Shown here: piece by piece, positions 23,801-34,554 of the stretch
Layout: the number at the start of each line of letters is the position of its first letter
How positions within the stretch are numbered: position 1 is the first letter of the stretch
Assembly: GCF_932526225.1 (NCBI RefSeq)
Contig: NC_064046.1
Location: 8,705,719 to 8,769,718, forward strand
From: Nematostella vectensis
Lineage: Eukaryota > Cnidaria > Anthozoa > Actiniaria > Edwardsiidae
Reading direction: 5' to 3'
DNA: 64,000 nucleotides
Translations under genes and position numbers: made by a program
Notes under the pieces: generated by a model
Database searches by the model: none
What the model saw: only the letters and a program-made list of their open reading frames with translations
What the model was told of the DNA's origin: nothing

Positions 23801-26800
23801 GCGCACGTTACACTATAGCACTTTGTATTGGTGGCCACGGTAGCGCACATAACACTATAACCTTTTGTATTGGTGGCCACGGTAGGGCACGTCACACTAT
23901 AACACTTTGTACTGGTGGCCATGGTAGCGCACGTCGCACTATAACACTTTGTATTGGTGGCCATGGTAGCGCGCGTCGCACTATAACACTTTGTATTGGT
24001 GGCAACGGTAGCGCGCGTCGCACTAAAACACTTTGTATTGGTGGAGTCCCTCACACTATCAAGACCTAAAAGCGCTTATTGTAATCATCACAGTAGTCCT
24101 AAAAGTGCAACATACCTGCACACTCCTGAACATCTTCATCTGGAAGATTTTCGTAATCGGCCTGCAGATGGAAGAGATCGAGTTAACCAAAAGAATGATT
24201 GGTTGCTTTGTAAAAAATACTAGTCAGCCATTGGAAGGAAATTTATTATGTAATAAGAGTTTGGAATACCCATCTTAAAATAGTTTAAAACTTTAATTAC
24301 TAGATTCAATCGAAAGTAAAGCATCAAAAGTAAAGCATCCTCATATCAGTTGATGGAAATGGTGCCTTCCCACACTTGTTATATTGCTAGGATGACAAAT
24401 AATGGCGGATTTTTCAATCAATTACACTAGGAATGGCAGTAAGTTTATACCAACATTATCAGTAACTGGAACGGTATTATTAACAGAATCAAGTTTTAAT
24501 AATAGGTTTAACAAATATACTGAAAAAACATAACCAGAATCAAGCTTTAAGAAAAGGTTAAAAAAATAAGCTGAAAACAAAACAGTATCACCAAAATCAA
24601 GGTTTAGGCTCAGTGTGTAAGCGCGTCAGCAAATAAGGCCTCTCACTTCTGCCTAAAGAGGTTACAAGACATGGGGATCTATCTGTTACCCAGCCCTGAC
24701 TTGTCTAACATGTAAGGACTAGAATCTTGTGCCTTTAAGTTTCAACATGGACCTGTTTGATTTAGAAATAGGCATGTAATAGACACTTTACAAATGCTCG
24801 TTTTTCTTTTTATAATGGGGGTAGGGGAAGGATTAACGATTAGGGGATAACACTCCAAAACTTTGTATACCTGTATTTTCTTTTCAAGGAATCGTAGGTA
24901 CATCTCAGTTCGAGTGTTCATTAGTACCACCTCCCCAAGGAGTACCTCCATGTCTCTGGGATCATATCTTAGACAAAAACAGCGTCATTATATAGGGCAT
25001 GCACTATACAAAACCAAGAAAAGAACATTTAATGTCTGTATGGCACTATAGTTCATAGCTGGCCTATTCCACTGATCATTTCACTGTCTATATAAATAAT
25101 AGTTCACCCACCTTTCTGGTTTTTCCATCTACATTTCTGATTTTTCCATCTACCTTTCTGATTTTTTCATCTACCTTTCTGATTTTTTCATCTACCTTTC
25201 TGATTTTTCCATCTACCTTTCTGATTTTTGCATCTACCTATCGTATTTTTCATCTACCTTTCTGATTTTTCCATCTACCTTTCTGATTTTTCCACCTACA
25301 TTTATCTGTTTTTTTTTTTCATCTACCTTTCTGATTTCTCCATCTACCTTTCTGATTTTTCCATCTACCTTTCGTATTTTTCATCTACCTTTCTGATTTT
25401 TCCATCTACCTTTATCTGTTTTTTTTTCATCTACCTTTCTGATTTTTCCATCTACCTTTCTGATTTTTCCATCTACCTTTCGTATTTTTCATCTACCTTT
25501 CTGATTTTTCCATCTAACTTTCTGATTTTTCCATCTACCCTTCTGATGTTTCCATCTACATTTCTGATGTTTCCATCTGTTTCTGATTTTTCCACCTACC
25601 TTTTTTATTTTTCCATCTACCTTTCTGATTTTTCCATTTACCATTTTGATTTTTCATCTACCTTTCTGATTTTTTCAATATACCTTTCTGATTTTTCAGA
25701 GGATCCTTTAATATTGAGACTTTTTGTGACAGACTTGATCTATAAACAAGCAGAGACAGTGTCAAGTGTTCATGGGAATACCAATCAAGATCACACATGT
25801 TTTAAAAACCTTTGCTCAGCCTGTTCACAGATGTCATGCCATGATTTTGTGAGTGCTAGGGAGGTGAGGAATGACATGGTCCTTGACCCAGTTGTAAGAC
25901 CATTTTCTCTTTGCACACTCGTAGTGCGAAATTTCCTGTGTCTGCCATGGCGGCAAATTCACCGATATCTAGACATATGATTTGTCCAATACTGATACGT
26001 GATTATACATGATCGCTCATTGGAGCGTACTAAATTAACTCATACTAAAGTCTTTATTTACTTTTATAAGCTTTTATTTACATTTGAAAATATTTTCTAG
26101 AAATTTGAAACTATTTTCTAGAAAACTTCCAAAATACCAAATGCAGCCAATATTTGTTCAGCGAATATTAGTTACACATTCAGATGAGCCAAGAGAGAAG
26201 GAGTGCTTTGTGTGGATAGAATTTGTTAGGGGGGAAGGGGGTGAAGACTGAATGTCAAGATCTGCCAGGTTTCACATACTTTGTGCTGCAGGTCTCGTCT
26301 CTTGACAAAAGCATCTAGAATTTGGTCTGCTTGCTTGTCACACTCGACCTGTAGAATGTTAGAGTAGCCTGGATTGACCAAGAAAAGTATGTGCAGTACT
26401 GAAAGGTGTTCAGTCAAGCCCGGCCAGAAAAAAAAAACAAGATAGAAGCCAAAACTCTGCACCTAGCAAAAATTACTTAATAACCCAGTAAGTAAACTTG
26501 GGTTATTTGTACACACCTGAAGAATTTGTAAAAGAGTAGGCATTTGTCCTGGTCCTAGAAAAACAAACAAAAAACAAAAAGTGTTATAGAAAAACAACAC
26601 AGGGCTTTAATAAAGAATATGCACCAATCAGAACGAGTTCTGATGGAACATTGTATTGATCACAACATATTTTGTTGATTCATTGCAAAAACTTTACTGA
26701 TTTTTTGTTGCACTTTAGTGCACAGGAAACCAGACAAGGTAATGCCCAAAAACGTGTAAAAATAAGTGATTCTGTAATTTTGTAGGGGGCTCTTAGTTAA

Positions 26801-29800
26801 ATTAAAACAAGTCTAAACCAATAGTCAACTAACACTAAGAAATAACATGACTTTATGGGTGGCAAACTAATTTGAGCTCAGGCTTTTGGCTGCAAAATAA
26901 CAACAGCAAAAAGCAATTAATTCAGTGCTTACAAATCAGCCAGAAAAATTTTTTTGTCTCTCCATGGTGTGACGGCTGCAGCAATTTCTGTGTAAATTTT
27001 TGCATTAGTTGGCCACAAGTCCCATGATCTCTTGTTGCAAGCAGCCAATTAGGCAGATTTGAATTTTTTCGGAAGCGAACAGTTACCATAATAGGTCTCA
27101 ACAAATGGCTGGTGCTCCTCAACCATTCGCGCAATCCCCTCAAAAAGCATTGTAAGAGTATTGGCAAATAGCACATTGGCATGGCGATCTGAAATGGAAG
27201 AACTGATGGTCACACAGGCGAAATTGACCCCATGATACTATTATTCTAAAGGCGTTCTGAGTAGACACTAGAACAACTTTTCCATTCATAGCAGAAATGC
27301 CCTTTGCTAAGGTTCTGCTTAATAGGCCATTCCAGATTGCACACGCATTTCAATAAAAACCTACTTCAATTACTACAAGAATACAGCACGCACCTTTTAA
27401 GCTTGCACCAAACAAGCACATGCTGCATGATGATAGTTGGGTTAGGTTTCCATGTCTAGTGCCCAAATATGCTTATAGCTGGAATGGCCTAACTGATGGA
27501 TATGAGTAGTACAGTACTATCACTGCATAAACATATTAACAGTAATCAATGTTGTTTGCATCAGGCGTGTACCCAGGATTTTTCTGAGGGGGAGCAGGGT
27601 GTGCAGAGTCTTATAGAATCATATACAAAAAGGATAGCATTTGACATCCTTTAATATGAAATGACCCAATATTTAGCCAGCAGGGGGGGGGGCACCCTGC
27701 GCAGAGCCCCATGTACATGCCTACTGTATGCGCATATGATGTTCTGAATTGCATACCTGAGTCCTTTGTGATGTCTATCTGTTCAAGATTCTGTTGAGCC
27801 GTAGCAGCAACCTGTCGACAACAGAATCACCAATCAGAGGCACATCCAGGAGTTTTCAAAGGGTGTTACATTTAATGAAGACTACCAAAGCCTTCTAAGC
27901 CACAAACTGTCTGCTCTTAAGGACAAGCATTCTTTAAGTGTTCTTTAAGGACAAGCATTCTTCAAGTGTCCTTTAAAAACAGAATATTTCCGGAGGGATG
28001 ATGGAATTTATAGTGTTTTATTATAAGACTTGCCCTGCCACCCTGGGTACAAATATTTAATAATTGGGAGAAGATGGGAGCCTGGGGCTTGAGAAATTTT
28101 AAATTGAGTTGTAGCATATACAGTGTAGAGGATTAAGACAAGACCAGATGAGGAAGGTTTGCTTTCCGATTTTTGAAATGTTATCTTTTCACAGTAGTTT
28201 ACAATTGTACTTGCTGAGATGTAATAATAACCTATTTTTCGTGAATGACACAAGCAGCAACTCACCATAGAGCAGAGGTAATGGGAATACTTTCCCAAGC
28301 CTTTGGCGTGCTGGTTTAGAAGAGGAAATATTTTGAAAAACCTAAAAATAAATAAGCGGTATTAGTAACCCTTTCACCACCACAAACCTAAGAAAAGGCC
28401 ATTTCTATTCTACCCAGGTTATGTGACCTGAGTTCTGCTGAAAGTGAAAAGGTTAAAAGAAAAACACAAAAGTACCATGCTTTTCTTGTTTTATTCACTC
28501 ATTCAAAGAAAACAGTATATCCTATAAAGGATTACGTAAACAGTGTATGCATTCCATTTTACTTATTTTGTTGCCAGCAATACCTTTCAACACTGCTCCT
28601 GTCGCCTTTTGATATCGCCTGGTCAAATTCCTGCTGCACAATGGCCTTTAGTTTTTCCTCTGCCTCTTGAAGCATCACAAAAGCACCTGATAAATCAGAC
28701 CCTACAAAAGACAAGAAATGTTCTAAAATAATCACCCATTCTTTTACTAAAACCTTGCTTAGAATTGCAACCAAATATTTCTGTACCTTCATTTTTGTCA
28801 CCAATGATGTTTTCAATCATGGCCCTGTCCAAGCTGAGATACCTGTGGATATGGGCTGCCGCCTACAGAGTACAGTTAGGAATAAATGCTAGCTTAAAAT
28901 ACAGTTAGGAATAAATGCTAGCTTAAAATATAGTTAGGAATAAATGCTAGCTTAAAATATAGTTAGGAATAAATGCTAGCTTAAAATACAGTTAGGAATA
29001 AATGCTAGCTTAAAATACATTTAGGAATAAATGCTAGCTTAAAATATAGTTAGGAATAAATGCTAGCTTAAAATATAGTTAGGAATAAATGCTAGCTTAA
29101 AATACAGTTAGGAATGAAAGCTAGTAAGTGTACAAACAAATGCTAGCATAATAATGATAAAAAGTACAAAAAAAGAATGCAAGCATAATCAATTCAAACA
29201 TAATCAATTCAAAGTATAAAGGAATCTTTAGCCTTAAACATGGCAAAATCTAGAATGAATGCTAGATCATAAAAAACTAGCAGAAAGTCTAGAAAGAATT
29301 ATAGTATAAAAGTTACATTTTACCAACCTGTTCATAATTCCCAGTGTTTAAAGCGGTCTGAACTCCATTTACACAAGCCTGAGAATCATAAGTACAATGG
29401 TCTTTGGTCTTTTTATTTTATTAGTATAATATCTATCAAATACTGGCATGACTAGCATCACCAATATCATATCACCGTGGCACAATAAACAGCAAAAGAT
29501 AGACAAGCATTGCCACAACCACGCACACCATTACCAGGTAATATCACTACTTATCAATCGTCATCATGATTATCATTATCAGAATTATAAAAAACAATAT
29601 CAGCATCATTATCACCATAATATCATCATCAAGCCTATATATCATGATCATAGCCTGCGTGCAGCCAGAAATAGTTCCATTTATTACCATCTGCAAATTA
29701 CCAACAGAAAGCTTGTTTAGACCCCAGCGCACCAACCCCCGGAGTGAAGCAATTTCTGATTGGCATTCACCTGGTTCTAATGTACCGAGCCATGGAATTG

Positions 29801-32800
29801 GTCAAAAGCTCCATTTACCCTGCATATATAATAATGGAAATGTTTCTGGCTGCATGAAGGCTATATGATCATCACAAGGTTTAATCATCATCGATCATAT
29901 AAACATCACCCTCTCCATTAGTATCATTAGCAGCATGTTCACCATCAACAACCATCAAGATACCTTTAAGTCCAAAATGTCATCAACTCTCTTCATACTT
30001 TCCTGGACTCTACTCTAAAGATGAATAAAGAAGAAAACCACATTTAGAATGTAACATATATACAGTGCCAACACAAGGTCCCCAAATATTTTTTTTTCTA
30101 ATACCAGAAACCTGAATTCAAATACTCCTGATACCAAAATACCCAAAACCCCTGGAAAAGCTAGCAGTAAACACACCTTGACACTATCTAGGAGTCTAAC
30201 CCCTGGATAGGCCACTTATATACCATGACACTATCAAGAAAGTCTGAACCCTGGATAGCCCATTTATATTACACACCTTGACACTATCTAGGAGTCTGAA
30301 CCCTGGATAGGCCACTTATATACCCTGACGCTGTCTAGGAGTCTGACCCCTGGATAGGCCACTTATATACACACCTTGACACTATCTAGGAGTCTGACCC
30401 CTGGATAGGCCACTTATATACACACCTTGACACTATCTAGGAGTCTAACCCCTGGATATGCCACATATATGCACACCTTGACACTATCTAGGAGTCTGAC
30501 CCCTGGATATGCCACATATATACCTTGACACTATCTAGAGTCTAACCCCTGGATAGGCCACTTATATACCTTGACACTATCTAGGAGTCTAACCCCTGGA
30601 TATGCCACATATATACCTTGACACTATCTAGGAGTCTGACCCCTGGATAGGTCACTTATATACACACCTTGACACTATCTAGGAGTCTGACCCCTGGATA
30701 TGCCACATATATACCTTGACACTATCTAGGAGTCTGACCCCTGGATAGGCCACTTATATACACACCTTGACACTATCTAGGAGTCTGACCCCTGGATAGG
30801 CCACTTATATACACACCTTGACACTATCTAGGGGTCTAACCCCTGGATAGGCCACTTATATACCTTGACACTATCTAGGAGTCTAACCCCTGGATAGGCC
30901 ACTTATATACCTTGACACTATCTAGGAGTCTGACCCCTGGATAGGCCATTTATATACACACCTTGACACTATCTAGGAGTCTAACCCCTGGATAGGCCAC
31001 TTATATACACACCTTGACACTATCTAGGAGTCTAACCCCTGGATAGGTCACTTATATACACACCTTGACACTATCTAGGAGTCTGACCCCTTGATAGGCC
31101 ACTTATATACCTTGACACTATCTACGAGTCTGACCCCTGGATAGGCCACTTATATACACACCTTGACACTATCTAGGAGTCTGACCCCTTGACAGGCCAC
31201 TTATATACCTTGACACTATCTAAGAGTCTAACCCCTGGATAGGCCACTTATATACACACCTTGACACTATCTAGGAGTATAACCCCTGGATAGGCCACTT
31301 ATATACACACCTTGACACTATCTAGGAGTCTGACCCCTGGAGAGGCCACTTATATACACACCTTGACACTATCTAGGAGTATAACCCCTGGATAGGCCAC
31401 TTATATACACACCTTGACACTATCTAGGAGTCTGACCCCTGGATAGGCCACTTATATACACATCTTGACACTATCTAGGAGTCTGACCCCTGGAGAGGCC
31501 ACTTATATACCTTGACACTATCTAGGAGTCTAACCCCTGGATAGGCCACTTATATACACACCTTGACACTATCTAGGAGTCTAACCCCTGGATAGGCCAC
31601 TTATATACACACCTTGACACTATCTAAGAGTCTAACCCTGGATAGGCCACTTATATACACACCTTGACACTATCTAAGAGTCTAACCCTGGATAGGCCAC
31701 TTATATACACACCTTGACACTATCTAGGAGTCTGAACCCTGGATAGGTCACTTATATACACACCTTGACACTATCTAGGAGTCTGACCCCTGGATAGGTC
31801 ACTTATATACACACCTTGACACTATCTAGGTGTCTAACCCCTGGATAGGCCACTTATATACACACCTTGACACTATCTAGGAGTCTGACCCCTGGAGAGG
31901 CCACTTATATACCTTGACACTATCTAGGAGTCTGACCCCTGGAGAGGCCACTTATACACCTTGACACTATCTAGGAGTCTGACCCCTGGATAGGCCACTT
32001 ATATACCTTGACACTATCTAGGAGTCTGACCCCTGGATAGGCCACTTATATACACACCTTGACACTATCTAGGAGTCTGACCCCTGGATAGGCCACTTAT
32101 ATACCTTGACACTATCTAGGAGTCTGACCCCTGGATAGGCCACTTATATACACACCTTGACACTATCTAGGAGTCTGACTTTACTGCTAACCCTCTCGGC
32201 AAGATCAGAAGTCTTGGAAATGACAGAATACAACTGCTGGGCATCTCTCATTACCAGCTGGAGACTAGGACTGAAAATAAAGAAACAGCTGATACCTGTA
32301 CCTGTAGTCCTAACAACAGCAGGTCACAAAATGTCTTGCAAATATAATATACTGTTAGCAGATTCGCAGTCTAAAATGAGGAGGTGAATAAATAAGAAAA
32401 TGACAGTAGAAAGGGGTAGGTAATAATAAAAATGTACCCAAATTCAATAAAAATAAAGGGTGTAACAATATTGTTATATTCAGTTAGTGATTTGTTATTA
32501 GTGATTTTGTTATGCAATGAGTCACTGCTCCACACTTGCCCCGGATATCACAGTATTTGTTTTTGGTTAAAAGCGGGTATTCGTACCATGGCACCAGTGT
32601 CCGTTTGCAAATAGCCTGAGCATGAATGAGACACACGAATCGACCACGAATCTGCAATAAAGCCTATAGAAACTCTGAATAGCTTTTCGTTACAGAGGGG
32701 ATAGCGACCACCGCATCCACCTTTCATAAAAAAAAATGAGAATAGTTGCATCACGCCAATTACATCAGTGGGATTGCAGAGCTTTGAAAATACCAATTTA

Positions 32801-34026
32801 GTGGATAGGTATTCTTCACATTACCCCAAATCCATTTTACTTTCAACTCTACAATAGGAGCAGTCCCCTAAATCAATTTTTTTTTACTTTAGTCAAATTT
32901 GTAAACATCCTGAAATCAACTATTACAACAAGAAACACAGAACATACACTATATTTTGCAGGGTGTTCATTTTGGCATCCAATCTTGGCTGATCCTCAAG
33001 GATTGTGTCCAGCTCATTGTTCAGCTGTTGCTGTTGAAATATATAGAGAAGTATTTTGTTAACATTGTTTCTAAGTATCCTTACAATACCATGGTGGCCC
33101 AAACATGTCAAACAAAATAAAATAAAAATATGCAATACAGATCTGAATATGAAAAAGATCCCAGAAAAACTATTATTTTATAGAGAGAGCCAAGAACACA
33201 TTGCAAAGTCAAAGACACATTTCAAAGTCGAGAACACATTCAGCTCAGGCCTCTCTGTCTATTAATATAAATGAGTGGCTACTGCGGCTACTGTTATCAA
33301 AACTCTAATACACTGGAACAATCTGGACCAAGCAACAGTTACCACACATGCAAATGTGCCTGCCTTCGAGGCTCTAATGAGCTCTATGTAACTTACCAAG
33401 GCTGCGCTATGCATCTACATAGTTCATACTGTACAAGGTGGCATGGTAAAATAAACTGAAGTGAAGTGTTGAAGGATACCTATATAAACCAGATCATGAT
33501 ATGTTCTCTTTTTCTCCTAATTGGCACACTAGCTAATTAGGCCTAGTTCTTCCTGTAACTCGAAATCTATTGAGTCACTCTTCTTCAAGTCTATGTGAAA
33601 TGGTGATATCATTAATATATAAAGCAAAACATGCCGATAATCAATTTATTTATTTATTTTTATTTGACCCATACGGGCAACAATTCTCACATCCTATCTA
33701 ACTTGTGTAGTGTGTACGACTTGCTCACAAATATTTTTTTGTTTGAAACAACGAATTGCGATAAAGCAGAGCTGAATAAAACATTTTTCCTCTGGCAATG
33801 GTTCTCACACCGGGGAACGAGGGTAAAGGCCTAAGTCATGCTTCCACGTCAACAAAAACAAAATTGAGAACCAAGAAGAGAAAGTCTTGAATATCAAGTT
33901 TTTAAACAAAGTAACCAAAAAGAGTGTTTCTATGCATTCCATTACCTCTTTTAAATGTATTTGAGCGTATGCTTGCTCTATTTCGCTAATATCCGTCAGC
34001 TTGAAAACATCATGATCGGCCGCCAT
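12990..34026 (-). CDS. COG4: Conserved oligomeric Golgi complex subunit 4
   Basis: COG4 is a lobe-A subunit of the COG tether for retrograde intra-Golgi vesicles. Exons: 34026-33946, 33030-32948, 32270-32156, 30014-29964, 29378-29328, 28862-28787, 28701-28584, 28341-28266, 27811-27757, 27188-27087, 26554-26517, 26348-26280, 25855-25810 (tentative), 24953-24871, 24161-24116, 22255-22197, 21725-21666, 20123-20029, 19909-19853, 19400-19332, 18216-18135, 17727-17665, 17580-17527, 16850-16797, 16501-16409, 15845-15762, 15155-15054, 14292-14164, 13536-13445, 13032-12990. GT-AG junctions and phases agree, giving about 741 residues (human about 785). Recognisable blocks are [124 protein letters not shown], and the C-terminus [14 protein letters not shown] short stretch may be missing between exons 19400-19332 and 18216-18135. 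Introns carry a LINE fragment, a MITE and many arrays. Confidence 0.96.
13568..13690. repeat. Probable dispersed repeat with GGACACC motif
   Basis: GTGGAACCTTCATATAATGG then GAACGGACACCTGGG, with a later reverse-complement-like GGTGTCCACC. This resembles the short dispersed element with a GTGGAACCT start seen in many invertebrate genomes. It is intronic in COG4. Confidence 0.35.
14429..14692. mobile_element. Complete MITE with TTAA flanks, 264 bp
   Basis: Terminal inverted repeats are about 30 bases: left TTAAAGCCGCATTGTCACCA, right TGGTGACAAAGCGACTTTAA. Both extend inward through TTCCGG/CCGGAAG. The interior has no ORF. It lies in the COG4 intron between exons 14292-14164 and 15155-15054, and is the reference copy for the MITE at 4483-7079 and the remnant at 30-217. 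Confidence 0.88.
14799..15009. mobile_element. Palindromic foldback MITE, about 210 bp
   Basis: The ends are inverted: TTATGCCTAGTTCACACTAG on the left and, read on the opposite strand, TTATGCCTATTGAACACTAG on the right. The arms continue through GACATAACGACATGGGCG and GCGCGCACT blocks, leaving only a short AT-rich centre (CATGTTTTTTCTTTTATGTC). Intronic in COG4. Confidence 0.82.
16118..16179. repeat. Perfect 23-bp inverted repeat with 16-base loop
   Basis: AATACACCAAAAACTGGTAT then TCG at 16118-16140 pairs without mismatch with 16157-16179. A related partial copy (TTTTAGAATACAGTAGAAAC) follows at about 16242-16261, so this is probably part of a small inverted-repeat element. COG4 intron. 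Confidence 0.85.
16862..17195. repeat. Minisatellite of about 50-60 bp units, five to six copies, with G runs
   Basis: Units carry CAGTAGACATAAATCAGTAC, TTGGAGTATACCACCCTT and a variable G tract. The array begins about 12 bases from the acceptor of the COG4 exon 16850-16797. Confidence 0.9.
18529..18622. repeat. Two nested palindromes built on GAGGGAAATTTAG
   Basis: 18529-18557 is a near-perfect palindrome (GAGGGAAATTTAG ... CTAAATTTCCCTC). 18571-18622 forms a long hairpin whose arms both carry GAGGGAAATTTAGA plus AAGACAAAAGA or its complement. Further partial copies lie at 18510 and 18635. Intronic in COG4 and likely an inverted-repeat element. Confidence 0.75.
20143..20421. repeat. Tandem repeat of about 60-90 bp with GGGTCACTTGTGCCTCAC
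   Basis: GGTCACTTGTGCCTCAC or close variants recur about six times, interleaved with CCCCTTTCCCCACCCCCTTT. The array begins about 20 bases from the acceptor of COG4 exon 20123-20029. Confidence 0.8.
20427..20864. repeat. Block-structured tetranucleotide array GATA / GGTA / GATA / GATC / GATA
   Basis: Pure (GATA)n from 20427, (GGTA) about 56 times from about 20478 to 20703, then GATA, then about eleven GATC at about 20767-20810, then GATA to 20864. It directly abuts the 3' end of the LINE fragment. Confidence 0.98.
20865..21540 (-). mobile_element. 5'-truncated non-LTR retrotransposon (LINE) 3' fragment
   Basis: Minus-strand open frame 21524-20952 reads as the region downstream of the reverse transcriptase palm: [17 protein letters not shown] (the FKYLGI-type motif), [26 protein letters not shown]. 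This thumb-like region is typical of CR1/L2/RTE-like elements and group II-type RTs. The catalytic FADD box is absent, so the copy is 5'-truncated and dead. Its 3' end (after the stop, to about 20865) runs straight into a tetranucleotide array, as expected for LINE families that end in short tandem repeats. It lies in a COG4 intron, same strand as COG4. Confidence 0.87.
22288..23093. repeat. 32-bp minisatellite, about 25 units
   Basis: Very homogeneous units of GACATGACCAGAGAACACAT plus CATCTAGTACCA, with only a few point variants. COG4 intron; the array starts about 35 bases from the acceptor of exon 22255-22197. There are no unique spacers, so it is not CRISPR-like. Confidence 0.97.
23266..24052. 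repeat. 42-bp minisatellite with 210-bp higher-order period
   Basis: Monomers contain ACTTTGTATTGGTGGCCACG and GTAGCGCACGTCGCACTATA. A distinctive variant (ACACTATAACCTTTTGTATT) recurs at 23432, 23642 and 23852, exactly 210 bases (five monomers) apart, showing duplication of five-unit blocks. Both strands are open for over 260 codons; these are repeat shadows. Confidence 0.95.
25110..25705. repeat. About 21-bp pyrimidine-rich minisatellite
   Basis: TTTCTGATTTTTCCATCTACC repeats about 28 times with length variation in the T tracts. COG4 intron, between exon 24953-24871 and the tentative exon 25855-25810. Confidence 0.93.
27562..27722. mobile_element. Short inverted-repeat element, CAGGCGTGTACCCAGG family
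   Basis: Starts CAGGCGTGTACCCAGG and ends with the rough complement (ATGTACATGCCT) after a G run and GCACCCTGCGCAGAGCCCC. Related copies lie at 35723, 37604 and 46608. COG4 intron. Confidence 0.7.
28869..29118. repeat. 29-bp minisatellite, about 9 units, abutting a 3' splice site
   Basis: Units are TACAGTTAGGAATAAATGCT plus AGCTTAAAA. On the transcribed (minus) strand each carries TTCCTAACTGTA, which contains a CTAAC branch-point-like word, and the first unit ends only 7 bases from the acceptor of the COG4 exon 28862-28787. Confidence 0.95.
30165..32155. repeat. 51-bp minisatellite, about 40 units, duplicating COG4 exon 3 end and donor
   Basis: Units alternate between a 51-base form and a form about 4-5 bases shorter that lacks ACAC. 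On the minus strand each unit reads AGACTCCTAGATAGTGTCAA G then GTGTGTATATAAGTGGCC. The genuine exon 32270-32156 ends with the same 22 bases, where they encode RLLDSVK, aligned to the conserved COG4 block before RVDDILDLK. The array therefore consists of copies of the exon end, its 5' splice site and the first intron bases. Confidence 0.96.
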
Positions 34027-34554
34027 CTTGAAAAAATAACATGCGCCCGCAGTACAGGTCCGCTGAAACTAGGTGCAACAGGAATACCGCAAATCAAAAT
34101 TAGGACAAAATAATATGAGATGGGGGAGAATAACTTTCGAGTGTAAGAAAAAGCAGTGAGCCGGAACCATGGAGCCAGACTCTTATCTCAGAACCTGGTT
34201 TGATTTACTGAAAACATTTTTCCCGAATATCTTGGGCTCCCTGTGATAAAGCAGGGGCTAAGTAAATGGGGGGAGAGGGGGGTGGTAGGGAACCAAAAAA
34301 AATCATACACGAAGAAAAGCCTGGAAAAAATGAGTGCAGCCCAAGCAGACAGAAAGAAAAATGCATACAACAATTTAAAAAGAATTCATGCACGTCTTGA
34401 AGACAAGAAGAAGAAAAAACATGCACGACTGTAACGTCCCCACCTCCCCCCCCCCCTTCAGCTTTCTAACTGTCCGTCCCATGAGCCCATGTCCGTCCCT
34501 AACTCTAGTGTGTGAGTTTTGGGTTTCGTCGCCTATAGTCACGCGATCGCTAAG
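34027..34554. promoter_or_regulatory. Putative bidirectional promoter of COG4 and the acyl-CoA ligase
   Basis: The two start codons face away from each other across 528 bases. No TATA box or repeat was recognised. The inference rests on layout alone. Confidence 0.4.

Noticed and set aside
23119-24069. Open frames of 311 and 267 codons over the 42-bp array
   Set aside because: Repeat shadows in a COG4 intron; open on both strands for the same reason.
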